Source of the DNA: Reticulascus tulasneorum
Taxonomy: Eukaryota; Ascomycota; Sordariomycetes; Glomerellales; Reticulascaceae
NCBI GenBank assembly: GCA_001557505.1
Contig: LSAX01000009.1
Location: 1,860,001 to 1,924,000 of the forward strand
Length of the DNA: 64,000 nt
Reading direction: 5' to 3'
The notes under the pieces are model-generated. The model did not search any database and was not told where the DNA came from. It worked only from the letters and a program-made list of their open reading frames with translations. Positions 12,201 through 23,521 of this stretch are shown here, in pieces. The translations under genes were made by a program, and so were the position numbers. Position 1 is the stretch's first letter, and each line of letters opens with the position of its first letter.

Positions 12201-13810
12201 GTATGTTGGACGGCGCAGCAGATTCACGCATCTCGAAATGGCTCGTGCCTTGGTTGATTTAATTGGGATACATATGTATGGTTGGGGAGCGCGAGCAGCG
12301 GGTTGGGGAGGGAAGGGGGGAGGGAACAGAAGGCAGTATTTGCGTCATTGTCCCATGACAAATCTCACCCCTTCTTCATCTGTTATCGTCGGCATTTCAA
12401 ATTGGAGATGAGAAGAACATCAAAGCGTAGCAGCAGCGGATCTGGACATGTTTGACATGTTATTTTTGGGGCCGATGGGGGTGGACGGGGAGGGGAGGAG
12501 AGGAGAGGCTCATCAGCATAAAGCCCAGAGAGAGAGGCGGAAAGGGCCCTGATTGTCCACCCCCAACCCCAGTCGGAATTGCATTGATCTTCAATCAACG
12601 AGTGCCGCGATCCTCATTCCTTTGCATGTCGAGGCTGACGCTCGCTCCACGCCCTGTTTCGCGCGTATGGACTGGCCGATGCTCGCTGACCACACACTGC
12701 CCTTTCATCAAAGAGAAACACTAGTTGGAATGGCAAAAACGAGGTTCAATACCCTGTTGGGTTTGACGGTATTTTAGGGGGGGGCCATGGGGGGATGGAT
12801 GAGCTTGGAGAGCTCGAGGGGGCTGTATGCCGACCCTTGCACATTCGCTCGCTCGCCTCTGCCACTGACATGGATGGGTTAGACCGAAGGCCGGTCATCT
12901 CGCAGGTTCTAGCCGATCAAATCCCCTAGACAATGACGGAGAAAGAACAAAGAGGATGGGGCCGAGAAGCGAGGCCACTCAGCCTCGAGGGACGACAATG
13001 GCATTGTATGCGTGCTGGGGGGAGGCGAGAGATGGATCGGCCTTCCTAAGCCCGCGCCTAATTCTCGTAAGCCGACAGGATCTAGAGGCAGCTTGATAGC
13101 GAGCTATCTAGTGATGAGGCCGTTGAGTGGATATGTTTCTCGGCAGCAGAGTGGCTTCGACCTAGCAGAGGGAAGAGAGGTATCGATGGAGGCATGGAAT
13201 TGGGTGGCCGACTGCCAGGCCGGGCCCTATGAGAGGAGCCAGCCGCGGCGGTCCACAGCTAAACCTAGGGGGGGTTTTCCCAAAAAGCCTCCTAAAGCTT
13301 ATAAAGCCCGCCGCAGTGCCCCATCCCATATCCACTACAACTGCTAGTCCAGATCCATAGTTCCCAGGCTTACGAGGTACCTAAGGAATGGTACTTCGCC
13401 GCCCACTGGGTTATCCATCCAGCGGTCGGGGTACCTGAAGGGAGTCGTATGGACCCCTGCTAAGCTCACTAAAAAGAAGCTCGAGTGGGGACTTGGATAC
13501 AGATTAGTGGAGGGAAGCTACCGAAAGGAAAAGAGCGGATCCGAGGAAGTACGGGGGCTTTTCGAGTTTCTGTTGCAAATGCCGCATCTACGACTGTGAT
13601 TCGCGCGCCGCCGCTCACCAGTCGTCCACTGGCGACGCCGGTTCCTGTTCCAGAGTTAGATGGGTCCCCATCGATCTATCTATATTTTCCCTCAACAAAC
13701 CCGCTCGAGTCACCGTCACTATTGACGAATTATTGAAGAAAGGGGGGGTGCGTCTTATGAAGAGACCCAGTCGGACTTGTTGATTACTTGATTAGGTCAC
13801 ACACTGTTGA

Positions 13811-13897
13811 GAGACAGAGAGAGAGAGAGAGAGTGAAGGTGATGCGAATTGGATGGATGGATTGGGTGGATGGCATGGGATGGGGATGGATGGGAGA
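13811..13897. repeat. (GA)n run followed by GGAT-rich repeat
   Basis: A GA dinucleotide run at 13815-13833 is followed at 13851-13897 by imperfect GGAT units. It lies in non-coding DNA. Confidence 0.9.
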
Positions 13898-14340
13898 GGA
13901 GAAGGATCCCCCGGGGATATCGAACTCCATGTCTCGCTCGAACTAAAGCAAGTTACCTCTACACCCTACGGACGTACAGGAGTATTAGTGGTAGGTCGCA
14001 GAGCAGTAGTACGTGACCCCCTACAATTAATGATTACTTTGCGCGAGACCACTACATCGCTAGCTATACTAACCACCTACGGAGTTACCTAGGGCAGGTA
14101 ACTCTCCATTAATTAATTAGTTGGTTAACCAGTGTCTGCCCTCCTCCTGCGTACGTACCCCAGGCGCGGGAATGCTTCCTTTTCACCCTCTAAAGAAAAC
14201 GCATTGAGTGGTCGTGCTCTCTGTCTCTCCTGTCGTATCGTGCCTTCTCTCACCAGTCGCTGCACTGCATTCTGAATCAGTCCCATCTGCCTCCACCCAC
14301 GCTATCATATTATTTTCTTTCTTTCTTTCGACGACACCAC

Positions 14341-14410
14341 TGGTGTGGGTGTGCGCGCGCGTGTTTTTTGGTGGTGTGTGCGTGTGTGCAGTGTGTGTGT
14401 GCGTGGTGTG
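14341..14410. repeat. GT/GC-rich simple repeat
   Basis: About 70 bp of alternating purine-pyrimidine DNA (GTGTGCGCGCGCGTG, then GTGTGTGTGC tracts). Such alternation can form Z-DNA; whether it does here is unknown. Confidence 0.85.
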
Positions 14411-14603
14411 CCTTGCTTCTTTCTCTTTCTGGGCTCACATCTCGGGTTTTCTTTGTCCTGTGGCTTGGCCTCTATTGTCTCTCCTGCCCACGCGGTCTGG
14501 GCGGAAATGGGAATCCCAGAGTGGCTTTTTTGTCTTTGCCCATAAGCCATCATCAGCCATCGACGACTGAACTGGGCCGGCTCGTGTGCCTCCAACGGCA
14601 TCT

Positions 14604-14622
14604 CGTGTCGTGTCGTGTCGTG
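14604..14622. repeat. (CGTGT)n pentanucleotide repeat
   Basis: Nearly four perfect copies of CGTGT, in the leader region of the CENP-B-HTH gene. Confidence 0.9.
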
Positions 14623-14935
14623 CCCAAGCCGTCTCGTTTGGCCTTGCTTGTCTGAGAAGATGGCGAGAGAGACGCGGAGAGATAGGCTGTTTGCGTGTAT
14701 TGCTCATGAGCCCCCCGTCGTCGGCCTCGTTGCTCCCAAAAGAGGATTGCTTTTTCCGTTCAAGCTGATGCCCTGGTCAATACAATCATCTGGCTGCAAC
14801 TCTCTGTGACAAGCTACCCCAGCCAGCCAGCCTTCTTTCTGACATCCCTATCCCGTACCTTAATTCATCCGCTCCCTCCTAGTTCTACATACCACCTCCA
14901 TCCCCCTGCCCTTGTTCGCCGTCTCTTCTGTCTCT

Positions 14936-14954
14936 TCTCTCTCTCTCTCTCTCT
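14936..14954. repeat. (CT)n run
   Basis: A CT dinucleotide run within a pyrimidine-rich + strand tract. CT tracts are common near fungal transcription starts. Confidence 0.9.
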
Positions 14955-15043
14955 TCCGGCTTTGTCTTTGCAGGCCTGTCGTACCCTCTACCTCTCTTCG
15001 CACCCATCCAGGGCCCCTTCTTTTTTATCCTCTCAGAAGCCTG

Positions 15044-15056
15044 CCCCCCCCCCCCC
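15044..15056. repeat. Poly-C run (13 C)
   Basis: A homopolymer of 13 C in a C-rich neighbourhood (further C7 runs nearby). The length is prone to sequencing error. Confidence 0.85.
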
Positions 15057-16131
15057 ATATCTTAGCACCACCATCCCCCCCCATCCTGAGAAGACCTCAA
15101 ATACTCGATCCTACCCACCACCCCCCCGAACGGGAGACAAGAAACACACACCCCCCCTCCCCCCCATCAATCCTTGCTAGTATTACATGGAAAACATCCA
15201 CCGGTCCTGGTCTTTTCGTGCTACATATGTAGCCCATGTACGGCCCACCACCGACTGCATATGTCTCTCCGTTCTGTGCGTCTGATATTATCTCGACGAC
15301 CCAGCAGTGCGTTGCGGCGTTTGCTACTTGCAGAGAGTTCTTCTTCTTCCTACTGGTCCGGCTTTGGTCTTGCTCGAGGAGGTCTTCTTGTCTGCTTCGT
15401 AGCCGGTTCTTCTACCCATTGGCCCCCATCCTCGCCGCCGAACGCTCTCCTCCCTCCAAGCCGCCGATATCTTCTTCCGCTGCCCTCCTCCATGCGACTC
15501 CCACCAAAACCAGACACAGGCCACTAAAAGAAAGACCTTCCGAAGAAAAAAAAGAAGGCGATCGTTCCGACTTTCCTTGGTGCTAAACATTCCCCGCCAG
15601 ACGGCAACGCCTCGAAGTTCGATAGGCTTGGGAAGAAACCGAATATCCTCAATAGGGTAAATGATCAACTGGTTGGTTGCCGTGCTAAAAAGGCTGCTGG
15701 TGTTACATCCATCTGTCAAGCCCGCCTTCGCTGCCCAGGACTTGCAGCAGAGACTACCGCCAGCCCATCTCTTTTAGGAGCCTTGCCGAAAGATTGCCCC
15801 CAACGCTGCTGCAGCTCCAACACACTTACATCCATCCCCCAAGGGTTTCTTGACCTACACAGCAGACCGCTTACACGCCGCCGCATCCAGGAATCCATTG
15901 GTCGCCATATCATGCAAGTAGTCTTCCGTTCATGAAGCCAATCCCACCAGTATCTGTCGGGAAGAGAAATCCCCACACTTCGCCAGAGGGCCATCCCATC
16001 ATACACCTTGACCGGCGCGATCCCCTCGTTCGTCGCCGACCTGGATCGAACTACCAAGGACCGTTACTGCTACCCAGCACCTGGAGACTTGGCCCATCGG
16101 ACCTCTGTATAAGTCGGTCGAGATATAAAAG

Positions 16132-17912
16132 ATGCACCACTCCATCATTGGCACGTCCGGTATGGACCAGGACAACCATTTGGCTCAGGACCATTCATAC
16201 AGCAATGACAGTTGGGGGGTCGACATGAATTCGTATAATCAGAACACCATGCCCGACTATGGGGGCTTTTCCTACGGTCCTACCGTCACGCATGGCTTGC
16301 CCTCCGAGTCAATCAACAGGATGCCTCCCCCACCGGCTCCGCCCCAGCCGATACAACCTCAGCAGCAATCGCATCCTCAACTGCCAATGCTCATCATGCC
16401 CTCGCATGCGACTTGGCCCAGCATGTTGACCAATCCCCACAGCTACTCGGCGCCGCCTCTCGCTATCCCTCCGGCCGCGACCGCGCCTTCCAAACCGTTG
16501 AGGCTGCCATCCGTACAGCAATCGCAGCCCCGAAGGACCCTAACGGACGATGACAGGAGGCGCATGTGCAAGTATCACGAGGAGCACCCTCAGATAAAGC
16601 AAACGGAAATCGGAGCAATGTTCGGGGTGGAGCGAAGGTAGGCTACGACGGAGTACGACCCATAGATGTACGAACACTAACCTCTTGCTCTAGCACGGTG
16701 TCCAAGGTTCTACGGAACAAGGAGAAGTATCTCTTTCCAGAGGACCGGAGCCAGTCGCCCATCAAGCGAACGAAAGGCAAGTTCCCCGACATTGACCGGG
16801 CGCTGTCAGCGTGGGCGAAGAAGACCCAGCAGTCTGGCGGTGTCTTGACCGACGCCGAGATTTGGGAGAAGGCTCGTCATTTCGCGCACGGTCTTGGTTC
16901 AAACTCGGACAGCCACATCAAGGGACTTAGTTCTAGCTGGCTGGAAAAATTCAAGCAGAAGAACGGCCTTGGTCCCGGAAAACTGATGCGACGAGCGTCA
17001 GAGACGAACGTCCCGGACCACGCAAAGCTGTCGTCAGCTTCGCCATCCCTTGGACCTTCGCCAGCCTCGCCAACCTGCCAGCCATCTCCTCTTTCGGCTG
17101 ACCGAAGCGACGACGATGGAAAAGACGGTCTCGGCTTCATGGGCTTTGCTACAGAGGGCGGCGGCTACAAGCACTCCAACTCCCAGAGCACGACGTCTCT
17201 TTCCAGTGCCTTCACGGACACGGCAGCATCTTCTTTCTCGGGAAGTGCTCTGAGCCCGACAGCACCATTCACTTTCTCGCCAGATCCGAACGTGGGTAGC
17301 TTCATGCCAACAGACCAAACCCGACACATGCATGGGGGCTTGGGCTCGAACTTCCAGCGGCCAAGGAGTCAAACCTTCCCAACGCTGGACCTGGAATACA
17401 TGAATCAGACAGCGACGTCCGAACCGTTGACCCCAAAGTACCAACCGGCTGCCACCGCACCGTCATCTGCGCTCGAATCGCCTGTCCACGAAATGAACGC
17501 GCCACCGTTTGGCTTGGACAATGCCATCTCGTCACCGCATCTGCATCACAGCAGCAGCAACGGCAGTATGGGAGGGCGTGGAACAGCAGCTCAAGGCACT
17601 AATCCCTTGTCCTCGACACCGGCAGGATCATCGCCCACGTCACCCACGCAGGAAGATGCTTGCCGAGCAGCAGACACGCTGCTCAACTTCATCCAAAGCG
17701 CCGGGCCTAGTGCATTTGTCGACCAACACGAGTATATGGCCGTTGTGAGGTTGACTGAGAAGCTCAGGTTGAACCAGCTCCAGACAGCGAAAGCTTCTGG
17801 TGTGACGATACAGTCCATCGGCGGACTGTCTCGAATTCCTGAAGGCGATTCCGAAATGTCTTCAGTACCCAGTACTATGTCGATGAAGGTTGAAGCCACC
17901 ATGACCGGTTGA
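16132..17912 (+). CDS. CENP-B-type HTH DNA-binding protein without transposase domain
   Basis: Two exons, 16132-16637 and 16694-17912, encode 574 residues; an in-frame ATG at 16162 is an alternative start. The N-terminus is Pro/Gln/Asn-rich. Residues about 132-185 form a psq/CENP-B N-terminal helix-turn-helix (RRTLTDDDRRRMCKYHEEHP, then QTEIGAMFGVERSTVSKVL). Residues about 192-260 form the second CENP-B HTH (FPDIDRALSAWAKKTQQSGG to SSWLEKFKQKNGL). The rest is Ser/Pro/Thr-rich with no DDE catalytic domain. It is therefore a nuclear DNA-binding protein related to pogo-type transposase DNA-binding modules, resembling the DNA-binding part of Abp1/CENP-B. The intron cuts the first HTH between ER and STV. 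The very long upstream region suggests complex regulation. Target sites and role are unknown; a developmental regulator is a guess. Confidence 0.8.
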
Positions 17913-19611
17913 AAAACGGATCGTGAACCTCAACTTGCAAGCGAACATGTTGAGTGGCCTGTATTATGGCTCCGGCAACCAGGATCTGCCTTTTCCTTTC
18001 GACTCTTGTCTTTGTTCCAAGGAGTTTCATCGTATGCACCGGCGTTATTTGTTTTGTCTTGGACAAGTTCAAGACCTCACAGTCCCACATGTTTGGGCAG
18101 TTGCATTAGGAGGACGACAACGTCCAACCGACGACAGACGGCCTCTAGACTCAGCGAGAGTTTCTGCAAAGAACGAACCGCCTCGCTTGATCGGATTCGC
18201 GGCGTCTAACTATCACCAGTGGTCCCTCACGGGAAATATTTGCCCTTGAAGTACATACCTCTCCGTCTCACGACGTTCTCTTCTAGCTTCCTGGTCTCGG
18301 ATGACTCTTCTTCTTTCCAAATTTGCGGTCCTTCGAGTCTTGCGCGAAACCTCCCTCCCCGATCCGTCTCACGACAGCCCTCAGCTTTGGTCATTGAGGA
18401 TTTCAAACACACAGTATCATACAGTATTGGGGAGGCGAGGGAATGTGGGAAGGAGTTGTTTCTCGGGGACCGCATTCTTCGACCGCCGCTACCTATCGAT
18501 ACCTTCTCGAATCTTGATCTTCTATATATACCGATACCCCGTGCCTCTCTTCTCGAATTCCATCATATCTCTCTCGTCATCGTCATCTCTACCAAGGAAG
18601 AATCGCCCGCTCACGCGAACTAGGACCATACAAAATTTTCTCGCACCCTTGTTTTTCTACGCGCCATCATTATTTTCGTTATTTTCTTGTCTACTTGAAT
18701 TATTCGTGCCCTGGTTCGGAGACCTCGTCTGTATATTTCTCCGGCCGTTGGGCCCTGGCTTATACGACTTGCATGCTACGATACCACTGTGTTATTCCGA
18801 TTTTTTTTCTCTTCGCAGCATTCCTTTTTGGCTTCGACATGCTAAGGGTGGGAAGGAGGAACGGGACTGGAAAGGGGTGGGGGTTCAGGAATCCACGGGT
18901 TGTTGGATGCTAGGAGGTTTGAAGAGACTGGAAGCGCCAGCTAGCCAGGCGCGAGCATTGGCTCGCGAGAAGGGGCATGCAGAATGAGCTCAAGGCGCTG
19001 CTTTGTTTTCTGTTTTCGATTTCGTTGCTGCTCTTGGCTGAAAGGGAAGGGCATACATCTGGGAAAGGGGATATCATAATGGGTACACACATGCGCGAGA
19101 CAGAAACAGGTCCGCTAGGCATACACACCACCAGCGATGGATATTCGGTGGATGGAATGGATGGAAAGGCTGGGACGGCGGGGATTTTGGGTTTTGGACT
19201 GTCAGGGAAGCGGTTTCTTTGCGCTGCTGCTTCTATCTGTCTCTGATTTTCCAGTCTGTCTGTCTCTGTGGAAAAAGGCGGACGAGGACGAGACGCAAGG
19301 ACAAGGCATGGTTTGGTCATGCACCACCCATCTCGGCCTTCAGGGGGACAGAGTGTAGGGGACGACGGAGAGCCAGATCCCTATCCCACCACCACCCCCA
19401 TCACATTCACTTCCTAAAGAGTTCTACTGAAATCGAAAATTGGGCGGCCCTTTTGCATTTTTTTCTGGCATTGCCCTTTCTGAATCAGACAAACTGTTCC
19501 GTCTCCATTGCATGCAAACTCGGCTTGTGAACGATTTAAAAAACGGGGTATCTCGAAATATGTTCTGTCCATGCTAACCTCTAATTACACGAGGAGAATT
19601 GGTTGGCATAA
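17913..19611. other. Convergent intergenic region
   Basis: About 1.7 kb separates the 3' ends of the CENP-B-HTH gene (+) and the PXA gene (-). An open frame at 18301-18987 (+) has a compositionally random, Ser/Leu/Phe-rich translation with no family signal and is best read as 3' UTR. Confidence 0.6.
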
Positions 19612-22600
19612 TTAACTCAGTCTCTCCTCCCACAGGGCAACGACCCCTTTCTCCGCCAGTTCGGGCATTAGTCTCACAAGAATCAGTTCGAGCGCACCGT
19701 ATATGAGGTGTTTGTTGCAATACTCGTCGCTGAAGACGTCCAAGATGCCCTGGTCAATCTCGGAAAGAATCCGCTCATCTTCCAAGGCAGGACCCGAGTT
19801 CGCAGCACCGCCACCAACACCAACATCAGGCTGTTCTGAGACTGGGCCGTTCTCATCACCCAGACCCTTGTCGGCCTGTTGGTTCTCTGATGACCTGAAA
19901 GCCTTCGGACCGGTCCGCCACCGGCCAGGTCCACGCCCGCCAAAGTAGAGGCCTGACAGCCATCTCGGCAACAGGCTCCAAATGGCGCTAGCGCACCTGC
20001 GTCGCAGAGCGAGGAGTTCCTCGTCGGATGAGGGTGCCACCATGGTCGGGGCGCCTAGGGAGTTGTTAGGGAATAGGGCCCCGCGGATCGTGCGGAGCAG
20101 TGGGGGGAGGTGTGATGCGTCGAGCACGCGGCGCTGGATGGTATACGAGAGGAGTCTATTGCACGTTGTTTTGGTGGTCAGTCAGCAGGCCCCATTTTCT
20201 CAACGGTCAATGCGTGGGGGTCGGGGGGGTGGACGAAAAAGAAAGCCCCGTGTTTGGTTTTTGATTTCAGGCCAAGGGAGATCTGGGGCGTAGGGCATGA
20301 GCGAGCAATGCGTGGAAAACCTGGGTGAGGATGATGGGCACGGATGTTGCGTTTGCTTGTATTGGAAATGTGTGGCATGGCACGGGCGGCATGAGGGAGT
20401 CGAAATGAAGCGATAAAACGCAAGATTTGAGGCTTGACAAGGGGAGAGATTTGCATCCAAGGTTTGTGCGGGGTGGAGGAGGGAGGCAGGCGAGCACGGG
20501 CCAAGAACATGATGGACGACACTCTTGTCCCATCGTAGCAGGAGAACTTTCCCCCAATAGATAGTGTTCTGTGACCTTCATGCTTGTGAAGTCTTGGTGT
20601 GATGGGGTGGTGGTGGTGGTGGTGTGGTGTCAGATGTCCCAGACAGACGCGAGCCAGGATGCTGTGAAAAGCTCCCCCGGAATGCAACTACAACCACTTA
20701 TTGCAGTTGGGGATACATCGGACGACACCCAAGGCAGGCCAGAATTTTAAGCGCTGAAGCGGGTCGATAGTCAGTCCGGTCGATAGATCGGCTCGAGGCT
20801 TGCCTAGGGGTCATTTTGGATGATGTGCTTCTGGTGCATTGGCAGGCAGGCAGGCCTGTCTCTTCCATTACTTCCCCCCATGAGGGTCTGTCGTGAGAAC
20901 AACATCACAACGACAGATGGGGGCAAGTGGAAAGCCTGTGCGCGTGAAGAGAAGGACGGGCAAGCAGTGGGGCGGTACGAAGCGAGAGGTAATGAAAGGA
21001 AGTCGTAGGCGTGAATAAATGAAATGCCCGATTCCCACAGCCAAAGGACCCTTGTAAAGCCCGATGCGTGGGCGCGTAAATGAGGCTTGCTGCTGGATGG
21101 ACGGGGCAGCCCCGCGGGCCCTATCAAGCAAATCGGACGCAGGCATCTCGACAGCCCGCTGTCATTGGTTGGCAGCCACGGGTTCCGAAAATGCAACCTT
21201 TCCGAGAAGTTCGAGGGGAAGAGTGGGTTATGTGCCTCCAAGAATGGTCGCAGATTCGGCCGGAGGAGTGTGTGTTGCACAGCAGATTTCTCTGTCCCGT
21301 AAGCCTTGCTACAGGTCGCCGTTGGGCACACCCCGAGCCGTAGGCCCTTCGGCCCACCACCAGAACTATTGTTGAGGCCATGGCTAGACTTGTCATGGGG
21401 ACGGGTATTCCGTCTTACAGGCTCGTCGAACAGGGCTCTTCTGTAAGCTCACTGGAGCAAACCGGAGTCCAGTGACTCTGAGCTTATGCGGTGTGACGGA
21501 GACGGGCCAGGTTGAGGGAGGGTAGGTGGGTAAGGAGAGGAGATTGTCCTACCTATCAATGACTCCGTCGAGTCCCGCGATCCTCCCTGGACCTCTCAGA
21601 GCTGCTAGCTGCAACATTGACATGGTCCCGCCCAGCCAAGGCATGCGAGCGTCCACTTCGATCAAGCTCGAAATGCAAGACCACAGCTTGAACGTGACGA
21701 TTGGCACCTTGACGGGCCCCTTTGTCGCAAAGGCTGTGACGGGATTCGTCGCATCAGGCTCCGATTTATGACCAGTCGGAACCCCCTTTTCACCTAGACT
21801 CCGCCCGCTCCTTGGTGGTAGGGATGAAGACATGGCCAACGTCGTGATTAGCACACGGACTGACGTAAAGACCAGGAATGACCACTGCAAAATCGACCAA
21901 AACCCGCGTTGGAGAGTCCACCCTCGGTGATCCGGTTTGGGCAGGACCTGCGCCGTGCCAGTCTGCAGCGCCTCCGCGACACCCTCGTCGATAGTGTCTG
22001 GTCCCTTCCTTCCAATCACCCTGGCCAGGATGCAGAGACCTTCCCAGATGAGCCATGGCTGCGACAATCTATTGGCAATGATATTGCCAATGATGAGCTC
22101 TGAAAATATCTGACCCACCAAGGAAGTCAGGCAGTCGTTTTCCAGATCCTCGGTGGGTAGGAGGATCGCAAGAACGCCTTGCACTAGCAGCTGTCGATAG
22201 GCAAGCTCGTTTTCCTTCTGTTGGATCAAAGACTGGCCGTCTTGGGGCTTGGGCACAGGTGATAAGGGGGCCAATGGGCAGAGGGAATGGTAAATCTCGC
22301 GAGGATCGACCTCGGTTGGAGGTCTTACCATGGGGTCATGGGCTGTGCGGTAGGCTGGAGGAGGAGGAGGAGGAGCTGTCAGCGAGAGCACGGGATGAGG
22401 AGCGAAATTGAGCCTACCTGTGACATGTCGGTCTAGGAGATCTGGTAGCTCGTCGAACACCAAGCTCTCCAGGTCCACCTTTCGCAGTCTCTGTTCCAAT
22501 CCCCTTGTGCAATGTGCGATTATCTGCACTACTTCTCCTACAAACGCATCATCTGGTGTGATCTTGCTATACCAAGTCTGGACAAATTCCCTCAGAATGA

Positions 22601-22940
22601 CAGAAATCAGCGCGTAGAGTTGTAGGTCGACATCGTTCCGGCTAGTCAGAGGCGGGAGGAGGTCCTCGATTGGAGCCGGCGTGGCCCTGCCCTTCTCCGC
22701 CAGATGTTGAGCGCAGAGTACGCGACGAATGAATGCCGAGGTTGCCTTGTCGGAAAGGAACTCCAAAGACACCGGCCTCGTGGGTCGACGGGGGGCGGGG
22801 GCAGCCGGGGCCACGGAACGGCTGGGAGACTCGGGCTTCGGGTTGAAAGCGGTCGCAGACTCAGAGGATGTGCCGGATGTCGCAGTAGCCTTGAGTCGTG
22901 GCGTTGGAACGCGAACAGGAGCGGCAGCTGTCATGGCCAT
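19612..22940 (-). CDS. PXA (PX-associated) domain protein, split by a 1.4 kb intron
   Basis: Exon 1 is 22940-21553 and exon 2 is 20155-19612, joined as GAT AG|A CTC (reading GVIDRLLSYTIQRRVL), for 643 residues. After a Pro/Ala/Ser-rich start, residues about 55-290 contain a PXA domain: LSDKATSAFIRRVLCAQ, LYALISVILREFVQTWYSKI, then DLLDRHV and YHSLCPLAPLSP. The C-terminal part continues with ENELAYRQLLVQGVLAILLP and ends LIYGALELILVRLMPELAEK. PXA domains occur in sorting nexins and in stand-alone fungal proteins linked to endosomal or vacuolar membranes; no PX or RGS domain is visible here, so it is the stand-alone type. A hydrophobic segment (ILQWSFLVFTSVRVLITTLA) could be a membrane anchor. 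The 1397-nt intron (21552-20156) is exceptional for this window. Unspliced, a stop follows within two codons, giving a 463-residue form. Confidence 0.8.
20156..21552 (-). other. Very long intron of the PXA-domain gene
   Basis: The donor is AG|GTAGGA at 21552 and the acceptor is CAATAG at 20156. The coding frame is continuous across it, so no exon seems missing. Open frames inside on both strands (for example 20804-21331 - and 20178-20687 -) show no family motif. A GGT-trinucleotide repeat lies at 20607-20623. A nested non-coding transcript or alternative 3' end is possible but not visible. Confidence 0.7.
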
Positions 22941-23521
22941 CTATCGCTGAGGTTTTCGTGGTCGCATTTCGGGGAGAAGACCTTCTCGATGATGCAAGAG
23001 AGCAGACGTGGGATATCCGTCGTGGGTGCAGTCGAGTTTAGTTGTGCGAAAGCAAGAAACTCCGGGTGGTGATGATCGTACTACGTCTGGCGACCTGTGT
23101 CGATTTGAGTCAAGTCGAAGCCCGGTGGTTGCCCGCTGACCTGCAGCGGTTCAGCCGCCTGACCCGTGCACTGCAGCCCACTAAAGATGTTACCCCCGCA
23201 CGTGCATGACCCTTCCGACCTCCCGAAGTTCTGGTTGAGGGGGGTCCAGGTGCATATCATGTGCAAAACTTGCAGATACCTTTAAGGCTGCGTATAAATG
23301 GCACAAGAGAGAGCTGCGGCTTTAAAAAGAACATTAATGCAGAGACTTCATAAGATATGAACAGTGTCAATTGAGTCGATGGTTCCTTGTCCTACCTGCA
23401 GCTGTGTAACGTCTACCATGCAGGGAATATGATACAAGTATATATACACACTGTCCTCTAAATCCCCAACATATGCATGCTTCCTCCTTTAAGTCTCTCC
23501 CATTCACACAGAAAGACTCCG
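22941..23521. other. Intergenic region, PXA gene promoter and MSS51 3' end
   Basis: This 581 bp tandem spacer between two minus-strand genes must hold the PXA gene promoter and the MSS51 terminator. No supported open frame is seen. The part near 23300-23500 is AT-rich, as expected for a 3' UTR and polyadenylation region. Confidence 0.6.

Larger units (their letters stand above)
9238..16131. other. 6.9 kb gene-poor interval upstream of the CENP-B-HTH gene
   Basis: No open frame here is convincing. The longest (for example 11361-11831 + and 9651-10031 -) are Arg/Pro/Trp-rich random-looking translations without motifs. The right third becomes pyrimidine-rich on the + strand (about 14800-15560) and carries many simple repeats, listed separately. 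TATA-like ATATAAAAG sits at about 16122-16130, next to the next start codon. The most economical reading is the RBG1 3' UTR, then a long regulatory region and a long 5' leader for the DNA-binding protein gene. A non-coding RNA or an intron-containing leader is possible but cannot be seen from sequence. Confidence 0.55.

Noticed and set aside
18301..18987. A 228-codon + strand frame downstream of the CENP-B-HTH gene
   Set aside because: The composition is random, no motif is seen, and the position fits a 3' UTR.
20804..21331. A 175-codon minus-strand frame inside the PXA intron, considered as an extra exon or nested gene
   Set aside because: The flanking exons join perfectly without it and its translation resembles no family.
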